From Comamonadaceae bacterium (GTDB lineage Bacteria > Pseudomonadota > Gammaproteobacteria > Burkholderiales > Burkholderiaceae_C), in assembly GCA_027485235.1 (NCBI GenBank), contig JAIXRJ010000046.1, forward strand, positions 496,001 to 560,000: a stretch of 64,000 nt of DNA. The letters are read 5' to 3'. The notes beneath the pieces were generated by a model that saw only the letters and a program-made list of their open reading frames with translations, was not told where the DNA came from and did not search any database. Of this stretch, positions 1 to 8,469 are shown piece after piece. A program made the position numbers and the translations under genes. Each line of letters starts with the position of its first letter. Position 1 is the stretch's first letter.

Positions 1-1
1 A

Positions 2-256
2 GCGCAAACGGACTGGTTTCAGGCCTGTGGCCGTGGCAAGGTCCACAGTTGGACGGTCTGTCACCACGCCTTTCATCCGTCCTTCGTTGCAGATCTGCCT
101 TACACCTTGGTCACCGTTGACCTTGAAGAAGGCGTGCGGGCGCTGGGCCGATGGCGCGGCACAAACCTCGCCATCGACGATGCTGTCGTCGCCCAATTCG
201 AACAGCGCAGCGAAGGGCCTGAGCTGTTCTTCACTGCCGCACCAAGCACCGAGTGA
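2..256 (+). CDS. DUF35 OB-fold domain protein (3' part)
   Basis: The window opens inside this gene; 84 codons are visible before a TGA. The residues (ACGRGKVHSWTVCHHAFHP, then a LVTVDLEEGVRALGRW-type strand) match the OB-fold half of DUF35 proteins. In that family an N-terminal zinc ribbon precedes the OB fold, and the protein usually partners a thiolase or ketoacyl-CoA enzyme in acyl-CoA metabolism. The zinc-ribbon part would lie upstream of the window. The stop overlaps the next start (TGATG), so it is translationally coupled to the phosphotransferase gene. The family call is by recognition; the partner thiolase is inferred and not visible. Confidence 0.75.
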   Translation, partial: AQTDWFQACGRGKVHSWTVCHHAFHPSFVADLPYTLVTVDLEEGVRALGRWRGTNLAIDDAVVAQFEQRSEGPELFFTAAPSTE

Positions 257-1365
257 TGAAAGCAACAGCCATGTCGCGCACGCAAGCTGATGTTCACGCT
301 GTTGACATCGATGACCCGGTGGCGCAAGTCGCCGACGGCATGCGCAGCCTGATCGCAGCAGCCATCCCCTCGGCACGCGAGATTGTGCTGAAAGATCTGG
401 TGCGAAGCGCAGGCGGTCTTTCACGCGAAAACTGGTCTTTTGACGTCACCTGGACCGACGACTCAGGAGTTCACACATTCCCTCTGATGCTCATGCGCGA
501 TGCTGCTGGCACGCTGCTGAACACTGAGCGCCAGCGCGAGTTTTCCGTACTCAAGGCGCTGGCCAACACCGATGTGCCTGCACCCCAGGTGTTCTGGATC
601 GACAAGCCTGGTCGCTGGCTGGGCTCACCTTCCATCGTGATGACACGCATGCCCGGGCAATGCGACTACATGGTCCTCAACAATTCGAGTCCGCTAGACG
701 TGCGCCTGGCATTGGCGCGAGCCTTTACCGGCCTGATGGCCAAGCTGCACGCTGTTGACTGGCAAAAGCATGGTCTCGCCAGCAGCCTGGGACTGCCTGA
801 AGGCAAGCCCTCGCTGCACGAGCTGGCTCACTGGGAGGCTGAGTACCAAAAGGCGCAACTCGAGCCACACCCCGAACTCGATTACATTCTGGCTTGGCTT
901 AAGCGCCGAGCCCCAAAGGCCGAAGCCATTGTGCTGGTGCATGGTGACTTCAAGCCGGGCAACGCGCTGGTGGAGGGCAAGCGCATCACTGCCAAGTTGG
1001 ATTGGGAGACCGTTCACTTGGGCGATCCGCTGGAAGACCTTGGCTGGGTGACCAACCCGGTGCGCAAGCGCGAGCACCAGATCCCAGGCCACTGGGAGCG
1101 GCAAGAAATCGTTGCGGCCTACCGCGATCTGACCGGTCGAACTGTGCGCGAGGCCGACCTGCTGTGGTGGAACGTGTTCTCTTGTTGGAAGTTGTCGGTC
1201 ATTCAGTTAACGGCTGTGGCCGAGTTTGTGGCAGGCCGCTACAACCGAGTGTTCCAAACCCCGACTTGGTTGTACCGGCCAATGTTCCAAATGATGGCGA
1301 CTGCAGAAAGCGCGCACAGCGCAGTCAGCATTGATGGCGCAGTGAGCGCAGGGAGTCAGTCATGA
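256..1365 (+). CDS. Phosphotransferase family protein (ACAD10/APH-like)
   Basis: A 369-aa kinase-fold protein of the aminoglycoside phosphotransferase / choline kinase clan. The Brenner-type catalytic motif HGDFKPGNALVEG and the metal-binding stretch KLDWETVHLGDPLEDLGW are both present. Family members of this type resemble the kinase part of human ACAD10, which phosphorylates 4-hydroxy fatty acyl-CoA in 4-hydroxy-acid catabolism. That role is an inference here. ATG 256 overlaps the previous stop; GTG 253 and ATG 271 are alternatives. It ends in an ATGA overlap with the next gene. A paralogue of the same family lies at 54539-55624. Confidence 0.85.
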   Translation: MKATAMSRTQADVHAVDIDDPVAQVADGMRSLIAAAIPSAREIVLKDLVRSAGGLSRENWSFDVTWTDDSGVHTFPLMLMRDAAGTLLNTERQREFSVLKALANTDVPAPQVFWIDKPGRWLGSPSIVMTRMPGQCDYMVLNNSSPLDVRLALARAFTGLMAKLHAVDWQKHGLASSLGLPEGKPSLHELAHWEAEYQKAQLEPHPELDYILAWLKRRAPKAEAIVLVHGDFKPGNALVEGKRITAKLDWETVHLGDPLEDLGWVTNPVRKREHQIPGHWERQEIVAAYRDLTGRTVREADLLWWNVFSCWKLSVIQLTAVAEFVAGRYNRVFQTPTWLYRPMFQMMATAESAHSAVSIDGAVSAGSQS

Positions 1366-1823
1366 GGCCGAGCATAGAAGAGCAATTGCAGGGCACCTGC
1401 CGAGTCCTTGAAACCGTCGTCGCACCATGCGTCAGCGACCCGATGGCCCGCACCATGCTGGATGGGCTCATCGCCAACCTGCGCATGCTCACTGTTGCCT
1501 TGCCCGCTGTGCCGGCCTTCCTGCGCCAAGACAACGCCAACACTGTGCAACTGCTGTTGGCGCTGGCCGGTTCGCTGCCTGTCGAACTCACAGCCCGGTT
1601 GGCCGACACCTTGAACAAGCCTGAGCCGGACCCTGCCGATGTGGCGGCCCTCGACGAACGCAACCAGAGTCTGCGCGAGCTTCTTGCACAGGCCGTTTGC
1701 GCCGAGCGCCTCACAGATGACCAACACCGCACCATCGTGAAGCACATGAGCGAGCGCGCGTCGCGCGTACCCATGCGTTACGTGGCAACAACGCCCAGCC
1801 CGCCCCCTACCGCGAAAACCTGA
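1362..1823 (+). CDS. Small helical protein of unknown function
   Basis: A 153-aa protein I do not recognise. It begins at an ATG overlapping the phosphotransferase stop (ATGA) and ends 3 bp before the next gene, so it is firmly inside the operon. The predicted chain is Ala/Leu-rich and mostly helical, without a signal peptide or membrane span, and ends in a Pro/Thr-rich tail (TTPSPPPTAKT). In sequence feel it resembles the short helical proteins annotated next to ACAD10-like phosphotransferases, possibly a chaperone or accessory subunit. No catalytic motif is seen. Confidence 0.75.
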   Translation: MRPSIEEQLQGTCRVLETVVAPCVSDPMARTMLDGLIANLRMLTVALPAVPAFLRQDNANTVQLLLALAGSLPVELTARLADTLNKPEPDPADVAALDERNQSLRELLAQAVCAERLTDDQHRTIVKHMSERASRVPMRYVATTPSPPPTAKT

Positions 1824-1826
1824 ACC

Positions 1827-2972
1827 ATGCTCACTCCTCTTGACGACACACTCAGCCACCAGCTGCCAACCACTTTCGACCATGTTTGGACCAGTGATCC
1901 GCGCTGGTTCGACCGCTACTGGTTCGCGATTTATTCGCAAGATGGCAGCGTCGCCATACAAATCACCATGGGTGCCTACCGCAACATGAATGTGCTGGAC
2001 GGCGGGGCTGTGATGGTGGTCGACAACAAACAGTACAACGTGCGGGTCTCCCGCTCCCTGGGCAGCAGCGTCGAGACCGCCTGTGGTCCGCTGCGGGTGC
2101 GTCCCATTGAACCGCTCAAATCGTTCGAGATCAGCATTGCCCCCGGCGAGCACGCGCTGCACGGTGAACTGCGGTGGGAATGCGTCGAGCCTGCGCACGA
2201 GGAACACCCGCACTACACGCGTCTTCAATCGCGCACCGTGGAGGACTACCGACGCTTCGACCAGATCGGCGTGGCCAGCGGCTGGCTGGAGGCAGGCGGC
2301 CGCCGCATCGAGATCGACCGCTGGTGGGCCTGCCGTGACCATTCCTGGGGTGTGCGCCGCGGCATGGGGGTGCCAGAGCCCGTCACGGGGCCCAAGGTGA
2401 CGCTGGCCGAGAAAGGGCACGTGATGTCCTTCCTGTTTTTCTCGACTGACACCATGAGCGGTTCACTGCTGTTTTCCGGCCGCGGCGACGACACACCTTA
2501 CACCACCGGCGTCGTCACGGACCGCCGCACACAAGAGCGGTACCACGCCTCAAAGATCGAGCTCAGCGTCGATCTGCATGAAGGGACGCGGCGCTTCAGT
2601 CAGGCCAGCGTCGACGTTACCCTGGAGGATGGCCGTCGCTTGCACATCGCCGTCCAGGCGCGTGGCTCGTCGATCGCCATGCAGGGTCTGGGCTACAGCG
2701 GCGGCTACAACGACGGAAAAGGTCTGGGCGCTTGGCGTGCGGAGAACCATTTGGAGACGGACGTCTGGGATGTCTCGCATCCGTCAAAAGTCATCTACCC
2801 CGATGGCACCCAGAAGGAACACTGGCACCGGATTCAGCCGGTAGGACTTAGTGCCAATCTCAACGGTGAGTCCAGTACAGGGATGGGCAGCATGACACTC
2901 ACCATCGCCGGCAAGCTACCGCAACACCTGCAACTGCAGTCGCAACAAGCTGGCGTGAACAAGCAGGCATGA
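1827..2972 (+). CDS. Lipocalin-like protein (AttH/CrtC-like, DUF7064 type)
   Basis: A 381-aa beta-rich soluble protein without a signal peptide. It carries a conserved WWACRDHSWGVRRGMG block (residues about 167-181) and a later HWHRIQPVGL stretch near the C-terminus. These features resemble the double-lipocalin fold of AttH / hydroxyneurosporene-synthase (CrtC)-like proteins, recently split into DUF7064/DUF7065. Members are common beside acyl-CoA genes, but no reaction is established. It lies 3 bp after the 153-aa gene, and its stop overlaps the next start (ATGA). A ligand-binding or hydratase-like role on a hydrophobic substrate is an inference. Confidence 0.65.
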   Translation: MLTPLDDTLSHQLPTTFDHVWTSDPRWFDRYWFAIYSQDGSVAIQITMGAYRNMNVLDGGAVMVVDNKQYNVRVSRSLGSSVETACGPLRVRPIEPLKSFEISIAPGEHALHGELRWECVEPAHEEHPHYTRLQSRTVEDYRRFDQIGVASGWLEAGGRRIEIDRWWACRDHSWGVRRGMGVPEPVTGPKVTLAEKGHVMSFLFFSTDTMSGSLLFSGRGDDTPYTTGVVTDRRTQERYHASKIELSVDLHEGTRRFSQASVDVTLEDGRRLHIAVQARGSSIAMQGLGYSGGYNDGKGLGAWRAENHLETDVWDVSHPSKVIYPDGTQKEHWHRIQPVGLSANLNGESSTGMGSMTLTIAGKLPQHLQLQSQQAGVNKQA

Positions 2973-4189
2973 CCGACATGACCTCCTCCGTGCTCGCTGA
3001 TTGCCTTCGTCCCGGTGATTGCGTCGTCATCGGTCAGGCCTGCGGCGAACCCGTCGGCCTGGTCTCGGACCTTTTCGCACAGGCGACGCGGCTCGGCCAT
3101 ATTGACGCGTTCTGCGGTTACTCGCTCAACCCGACCTGGGAGGGTCCTCTGCCGGACGCCCTGCGCGTGACGACCTATTGCGGTCTGGGCACGATGGGCA
3201 AGCTGCTCGCGCGCCAAGCTGCCAGGCTCATCCCTTCGTCACTCTCACAATTGTCTGCCCAACTGCGCTCGCGCAAGCTTGCAGCCGACGTTGTGCTGCT
3301 GCAGGTGGCGCCGGCCGATGCCGAGGGCTACCACAGCCTGGGCTGCGCCGTGGACTACACCTGGGATGCTGTCCAGATGGCGCGCCAGGTGGTGGTCGAG
3401 GTGAACCTCAACATGCCGGTGACGCGCGGTGCCCCCCGCTTACATCGCAGCCAGGTACTTGTGGCACGGCAGGGCGATGCACCCCTGCTCGAATCGCTGG
3501 TCGAGGAACCCAACGCCTTGCAGCGGCAATTGGCCCGCAACGTGGCCAGTCTGGTGCCGGACGGTGCCACGCTGCAGTTGGGCATTGGCAGCCTCGCCGC
3601 GGCGATCGCTGGCGAACTTCAGACGCGGCGTAGGCTGAAAGTGCGTTCGGGCATGGTGGGAGACTGGTTCCTGGGCTTGGTCGCCAGCGGCGCAATTGAC
3701 ACCACGGTGCCAGACGCCTGCATGGGGTCGTTGGCTGTGGGAAGTCAGCGCCTTTACCAGACACTGTTGCCCAAGGGGCCCCTCGGGTTCGCGCAGCCGG
3801 CCCAACTCGCCGTGCCGGTGGCGGGATCGCCGTTCATGGCCATCAACTCAGCGATCGAAGTGGATCTTGCTGGGCAGGTGAACGCCGAGTGGCTGGGTGA
3901 GCGCTACGTCGGCACCGTTGGCGGCCAGACCGACTACTTTCGTGCAGCACGAGCCTCAGCGGGCGGACTTGCGATTTTGGCGCTGACATCCAGCACAGCG
4001 CGCGGTAAGAGCCGGATTGTCCCGCACTGCAACCGCGTCACCTCGACTTATTGCGACGTTGATGTGATTGTGACGGAGCATGGCGTGGCAGACATCCGTG
4101 CCACCACTCTTCAGGAACGTTGCGAGCTGATTGCCGCCATTGCGTCGCCCGACCATCGAGACCCGCTCTTGCAGTCAGGACGATCCTGA
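2969..4189 (+). CDS. Acetyl-CoA hydrolase / CoA-transferase family protein
   Basis: A 406-aa member of the acetyl-CoA hydrolase / 4-hydroxybutyrate CoA-transferase family. Family marks are LQLGIGSLAAAIA (residues 202-214), NSAIEVDLAGQVNAEW (293-308), GTVGGQTDYFRAA (315-327) and VTEHGVADIRATT (368-380). The family normally moves CoA between acids through a glutamyl-CoA intermediate. Here the segment that carries the catalytic Glu (HTEM or HSEM in characterised enzymes) reads RSGM, with Gly at residue 228, so the chemistry may differ. It is the last gene of the plus-strand operon, starting in an ATGA overlap. The substrate cannot be told. Confidence 0.8.
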   Translation: MTDMTSSVLADCLRPGDCVVIGQACGEPVGLVSDLFAQATRLGHIDAFCGYSLNPTWEGPLPDALRVTTYCGLGTMGKLLARQAARLIPSSLSQLSAQLRSRKLAADVVLLQVAPADAEGYHSLGCAVDYTWDAVQMARQVVVEVNLNMPVTRGAPRLHRSQVLVARQGDAPLLESLVEEPNALQRQLARNVASLVPDGATLQLGIGSLAAAIAGELQTRRRLKVRSGMVGDWFLGLVASGAIDTTVPDACMGSLAVGSQRLYQTLLPKGPLGFAQPAQLAVPVAGSPFMAINSAIEVDLAGQVNAEWLGERYVGTVGGQTDYFRAARASAGGLAILALTSSTARGKSRIVPHCNRVTSTYCDVDVIVTEHGVADIRATTLQERCELIAAIASPDHRDPLLQSGRS

Positions 4190-4333
4190 GTCTGGCCTGT
4201 CTATCAGGGTCTAACAAATTGGCGGGGTGTCATGCTCCTCAACACAAACTGCCTAAGTTTTTGAAGGACAAGCAGATCGAACGAAATTGAAGAAGATGCC
4301 AAAGAGGCTGCGCGCTCTAAGCGCGCGTACGAC

Positions 4334-5098
4334 TCACTGGCCGCGCCACTGGGGCGGCCGGCGCTGTGCAAACGCTGCAGCACCCTCGCGGGCGTCTTGG
4401 CTGGCCAGCACGGGGGCGGTGATGGGCTCTTGGCGCTCAAACATCTGGTCTATCGGCCAGTCTCGCTGCTCCACGATGACACGCTTGCTCGCGGCCACCG
4501 ACATGGGCGCATTGACCATGATGCGCCGCGCCAGTTGACGCGCTTCATGGAGCGCCTCTCCGGGTTCCACCACCGCATTGAACAGGCCGTAAGCGGCCAG
4601 CCGCTCGGCGCTGTAAAAGTCGCCGGTCAATGCCATCTCCATGGCGATGCGCTGGGGCAACAGGCGGGGCAGCCGCATCAGGCCGCCGGCAGCGGCAGCC
4701 AGGCCGCGCTTGGCTTCAGGCAGGCCAAACTGTGCATTGCGCGCCACCACCGCCAAGTCGCAGCACAGCATGGACTCAAAGCCCCCGGCCAGGCAGTAGC
4801 CCTCCACGGCGGCAATCAAAGGTTTGACAGGCGGCGTACGCGCCAAGCCCAAAATGCCGCGACCTTCCACACGCGTGACCTCACCACGCAAAAAAGCCTT
4901 GAGGTCCATGCCCGCACAAAAGTGACCGCCTGCCCCGGTCAGAATGCCGACGCGCAGGGCAGGGTTACGGTCCATCTCGTCAATCGCCGCGCACACCGCG
5001 TACGAGACAGCGCGGTTCACCGCGTTGCGCTGCTCAGGGCGGTTGATGGTGACGATCACCAAGCCATCGTCGTGTTCGACCAGCACTTCATCGGTCAT
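4334..5098 (-). CDS. Enoyl-CoA hydratase/isomerase (crotonase family)
   Basis: A 254-aa crotonase. The first oxyanion-hole strand HFCAGMDLKAF and the second block LAGGFESMLCCD are present. Both positions that are catalytic Glu in enoyl-CoA hydratase look conserved (the Glu of GGFES and the Glu of FGLPEAKRG), which favours true hydratase chemistry. It is the last gene of a minus-strand run after the flavin oxidoreductase (12-bp gap), in a set with an acyl-CoA synthetase and a Bug binding protein. The likely role is beta-oxidation of an imported organic acid. The exact substrate is unknown. Confidence 0.88.
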   Translation of the reverse strand: MTDEVLVEHDDGLVIVTINRPEQRNAVNRAVSYAVCAAIDEMDRNPALRVGILTGAGGHFCAGMDLKAFLRGEVTRVEGRGILGLARTPPVKPLIAAVEGYCLAGGFESMLCCDLAVVARNAQFGLPEAKRGLAAAAGGLMRLPRLLPQRIAMEMALTGDFYSAERLAAYGLFNAVVEPGEALHEARQLARRIMVNAPMSVAASKRVIVEQRDWPIDQMFERQEPITAPVLASQDAREGAAAFAQRRPPQWRGQ

Positions 5099-5110
5099 GG
5101 GCTGCTCTTT

Positions 5111-6241
5111 TCAATCGTGGGAATCGTTGAGCCGTTGCAGGCGCTCGACAGCTTCCAGGTATTCGGTCTGCATTCGGTACATCAACTCACGCACGCTGGT
5201 TTCTTCATTGATCATGCCCACCACCTGTCCGGCTGGCGCGGAGTAAAGGTCTTTGCGCTGGGCCCGTACCACGCGTGCGTGGGCTTCGTTGTAAAGAATG
5301 CCCTGCAAAGGTGTGGGCAGGTAAGAGGGCGCGCCTGGCTGCTCCCAAGCCTCAGACAGTTGACTTTTGATCATCCGCACAGTTTTGCCTGTGCGGGCCT
5401 TGCGTCTGACGGCATCGTCCGCGCGGGCTTCAAAGAGCACCCCTTTTTCAAATGGGTTGAGCTCGCTCTCACGCGTGCCCAGCCACACCGTGCCGCACCA
5501 CACACCTTGTGCACCCAGCGCCAGAGCGGCTGCAATTTGGCTGCCACGGGCGATGCCGCCGGCGGCCAGCACGGCCACGCCCTCGCCACAGGCCTCGACC
5601 ACCTGGGGCACCAACACCATGGTGGCAATCTCGCCAGTGTGACCGCCCGCCTCGGTGCCTTGGGCCACGATCACATCGACGCCTGCTGCGATGTGGCGCA
5701 CCGCGTGCTCGGCTTTGCCACACAGGGCGCCAATCAAGATGCCGCGATCACGCAACTCGGCCACCACGTCAGGCGGCGGAGAGCCTAAGGCGCTGACCAC
5801 AAAATTCACCTGCGGATGGGTCAGTGCGACCGCCAGCAGCCGCCTGGCACCGTCGGGGGTCATGTTGCCACGCCCATCGACAATTTCTTGTTCGATCCTT
5901 TCTTTCTCACCAGCGGGCAAGGCTGGCACGCCCGCCTGAGACAGCAGGTTTTCCATGAATTCCTTGTGGACCTGTGGAATCAGCGCGCGCAAGTCTTCGG
6001 TGCTGTCTTCTGAAGCCTGGTCGTAGCGCGTGGGGATGATCACATCTACGCCATACGGCCGGCCCTCGACATGTTGGTCGATCCAGCGCAGTTCGGCCTC
6101 GAGCTGCTGGGGTGAAAAGGTGGACGCGCCCAATACCCCGAATCCGCCAGCGCGGGTGACGGCGACCACCACGTCGCGGCAGTGAGAAAAAGCAAAAATC
6201 GGCAGCTCGCAGCCCAGCCGTTGGCACAAAGGGGTTTTCAT
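5111..6241 (-). CDS. NAD(P)H-dependent flavin oxidoreductase / nitronate monooxygenase family
   Basis: A 376-aa TIM-barrel flavoprotein of the 2-nitropropane dioxygenase / nitronate monooxygenase family. The FMN site AGGIARGSQIAAALALGAQG and the catalytic-type QGTEAGGHTGEI segment are clear. The start is placed at the ATG beginning MKTPLCQRLG; an in-frame upstream extension of 23 codons would run into the neighbouring gene and lacks conservation. Many family members next to acyl-CoA genes act as enoyl-type or quinone reductases rather than on nitronates, so the substrate is open. It lies 13 bp downstream of the acyl-CoA synthetase. Confidence 0.85.
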   Translation of the reverse strand: MKTPLCQRLGCELPIFAFSHCRDVVVAVTRAGGFGVLGASTFSPQQLEAELRWIDQHVEGRPYGVDVIIPTRYDQASEDSTEDLRALIPQVHKEFMENLLSQAGVPALPAGEKERIEQEIVDGRGNMTPDGARRLLAVALTHPQVNFVVSALGSPPPDVVAELRDRGILIGALCGKAEHAVRHIAAGVDVIVAQGTEAGGHTGEIATMVLVPQVVEACGEGVAVLAAGGIARGSQIAAALALGAQGVWCGTVWLGTRESELNPFEKGVLFEARADDAVRRKARTGKTVRMIKSQLSEAWEQPGAPSYLPTPLQGILYNEAHARVVRAQRKDLYSAPAGQVVGMINEETSVRELMYRMQTEYLEAVERLQRLNDSHD

Positions 6242-6254
6242 GGGACTTTCAGGT

Positions 6255-8468
6255 TCAAAATAAATGGTCAGCAGGCGCGTTGTGTTCGGGCGGGTTGACG
6301 GCTGGCCCATCGGGTCGCCAAACCATCAGAGCGTCAAGCGCTTCCACCTGATCGCCGCGCACCCACAGCGGATTGATGTCGAGTTCAAGCAGATCCGGCC
6401 CCAGTCCAGTAATGGCCTCACTGATGCGCGCAATCACCGTCGCCAGCACGTTCAGATCGGCGGCAGGCAAGCCGCGGTGGCCTTGCAGCAGTGGCAGCCC
6501 CCGCAAGCTTTTCAGCATTCGGAGTGCTTCCTTGGCGCTGACGGGCAGGGGTCGCAAAGCCACGTCCTGCAGCACCTCAACCCAGACGCCGCCCAAGCCG
6601 ACGGCCATCACAGGCCCCCACAGTGAATCGCGACTGAATCCGACCAGCAGCTCGGTGCCCGGCGCCCGCATGGGGGCCACCAGCACCCCATTGAGCTTGG
6701 CCTCAGGCGCATGCAGTCGGGCTGCGTTGGTGATTTGTGCAAAGGCTTCTCTGACGGCACGTTCACCGAGCAGGTTCAAAATCACCCCGCCCATGTCGCT
6801 TTTGTGGGCAATATCGGCGCTGGCCACCTTGAGCGCCACTGGTCCGTTCCAGGTCTGCGCGCACTGCACCGCCTGTTCGGCCGTCGTGGCCATGCGGCCG
6901 GGGACCACTGGTACGCCCCAAGAGGCCAGCGCGTCCAGTGCCTCGCGCTCAGAGCGTGGTCGCCCGGTTGGCTTGTACTTTTTAAAAGTAGGCGGCGGCA
7001 TGGAGGCAGGCAACGGCTCGGCTGAGTCATTGGATTCTTCTAAATAACGCTGTGACCATCGCGCCGCACCGGCCAAGCCGGCCAGCGCTCGGTCCATCCC
7101 GCAAGCCAGGTAATTGGCGCCTATTGCGGCAATCGTCTGGCGTGCCATGTCGTTCACCACTGCCGGCGTGTAGCTGACCAAGAAACCCGGCACACCAGCC
7201 TCACGCAGCCCTCGCACAAGGTGCAGGTGCAATGCGGTCAATCGTTCACTGGCCTGTTGGGGCTCGCTGGGAATGTCGTACCAGGGGCACACAAGTGCAG
7301 CACAACCGACCACGCTCGCCATGGCCCGCACTGCGCCCTCGCATTGTTCGGGGGTGACGGTACCGGTAAGATCGAGCGGGTTTTGGGCCGTGGCCACAGA
7401 CGGAATGGTGCACACCATCGCTGCTGATGCGGCGTCATTGAGTGGTGGCAGTACCAAGCCATGGCGGTGTGCGGTGTCGGCTGCAATCTCGCCCACCCCC
7501 CCCGAATTGGTCACGATGCCCACCCCCCTGCCGCGCAACACGCCGCAGCGGCCTGCGATGTCGGCGGTGGCCAGCAACTCCTCCATGGCGTAGGTGCGCA
7601 GGATTCCAAACTGCTGGCAAATGCCGTCAAACACCCTGTCATCCCCGACCAAGGCACCTGTATGCGCCAAGGCAGATTGGGCGGTCACCTCACTGGAGCC
7701 GACCTTCAACACCACCAAGGGTTTGCCAGCCCGCAAGGCCCGCGCGGCCACCCGTAAAAAGCGCTCCGGCTCCCGCACTGTCTCGGCGAAAACTGCAATA
7801 GAACGTGCTTGCGGCTCTTCAATCAAACAGTCGATAAAGCTCGTGATGTCCAGGTCTGCCTCGTTACCGGTTGAGATGACATGGCTCAGCCCCACGTCCT
7901 GCTGATGCGCCAATTGAGCAAGAAAATGCGCAGTGGCGCCGCTTTGTGACACGATCCCCACGCCATGTGTTCGCGAAGGCGCCTGAACGGGCGTGGTCCA
8001 GGCGATGGCGTTTTGCGTGAAGTTGATGAAGCCCAGGCAGTTGGGGCCCAGCAGCCGAATGCCGCGCCGCTTGGCCAAACCCAAAATAGCGTCTTGTTCG
8101 TCACGGCCTCTGGGGCCAAGCTCGGCATAGCCCGCGCTCAAGATGACGGCAGAGCGCCCACCAGCGTCAGCCAAGTCAGCCAGCGCCTGAGGCACGGCTT
8201 CACGGGGCACCATGATGAGCCCCAAGTCCAGTTGCTCACCCACGGCTGCGCAGTGGGTGGCGCAAACGCGGCCATGCGCTATCGCACCGCGCGGGTTGAC
8301 CAGATGGAGGCTGCCCGCATAAGCGTGGCGAACCAAGTTGTCGTGCACGCTGGTCGACCAGCGGGATTTGTCAGAGGCACCTATGAGGACCACGCATTGC
8401 GGTGCCAACAAGGCCCGGGCGGCATCGGCCAACTGGCTGTCGTGAAAGACATCCACGGGCCTTGACAT
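6255..8468 (-). CDS. Acyl-CoA synthetase, NDP-forming (acetate-CoA ligase family)
   Basis: A 737-aa fused NDP-forming acyl-CoA synthetase. It has a CoA-binding Rossmann domain (VLIGASDKSRWS near the N-terminus), a succinyl-CoA-ligase-like middle region with the phospho-His motif SALAHTGALVGDD (His near residue 269), and a C-terminal ATP-grasp domain (GPVALKVASADIAHKSDMGG; LLELDINPLWV). It would form acyl-CoA from a carboxylic acid with NTP hydrolysis to NDP and Pi. ATG 8468 follows the Bug gene stop by 1 bp; ATG 8486 is an alternative. It sits between a periplasmic acid-binding protein and beta-oxidation enzymes, which suggests activation of the imported acid. Confidence 0.87.
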   Translation of the reverse strand: MSRPVDVFHDSQLADAARALLAPQCVVLIGASDKSRWSTSVHDNLVRHAYAGSLHLVNPRGAIAHGRVCATHCAAVGEQLDLGLIMVPREAVPQALADLADAGGRSAVILSAGYAELGPRGRDEQDAILGLAKRRGIRLLGPNCLGFINFTQNAIAWTTPVQAPSRTHGVGIVSQSGATAHFLAQLAHQQDVGLSHVISTGNEADLDITSFIDCLIEEPQARSIAVFAETVREPERFLRVAARALRAGKPLVVLKVGSSEVTAQSALAHTGALVGDDRVFDGICQQFGILRTYAMEELLATADIAGRCGVLRGRGVGIVTNSGGVGEIAADTAHRHGLVLPPLNDAASAAMVCTIPSVATAQNPLDLTGTVTPEQCEGAVRAMASVVGCAALVCPWYDIPSEPQQASERLTALHLHLVRGLREAGVPGFLVSYTPAVVNDMARQTIAAIGANYLACGMDRALAGLAGAARWSQRYLEESNDSAEPLPASMPPPTFKKYKPTGRPRSEREALDALASWGVPVVPGRMATTAEQAVQCAQTWNGPVALKVASADIAHKSDMGGVILNLLGERAVREAFAQITNAARLHAPEAKLNGVLVAPMRAPGTELLVGFSRDSLWGPVMAVGLGGVWVEVLQDVALRPLPVSAKEALRMLKSLRGLPLLQGHRGLPAADLNVLATVIARISEAITGLGPDLLELDINPLWVRGDQVEALDALMVWRPDGPAVNPPEHNAPADHLF

Positions 8469-8469
8469 C

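Noticed and set aside
1356-2420. A 354-codon open frame on the minus strand
   Set aside because: Opposite to the 153-aa and lipocalin-like genes; composition is unlike protein and the plus-strand genes are better supported by overlaps.
4397-5788. A 463-codon open frame on the plus strand
   Set aside because: It is antisense to the crotonase and flavin oxidoreductase genes, is His/Gln-rich and has no domain; typical mirror of high-GC coding DNA.
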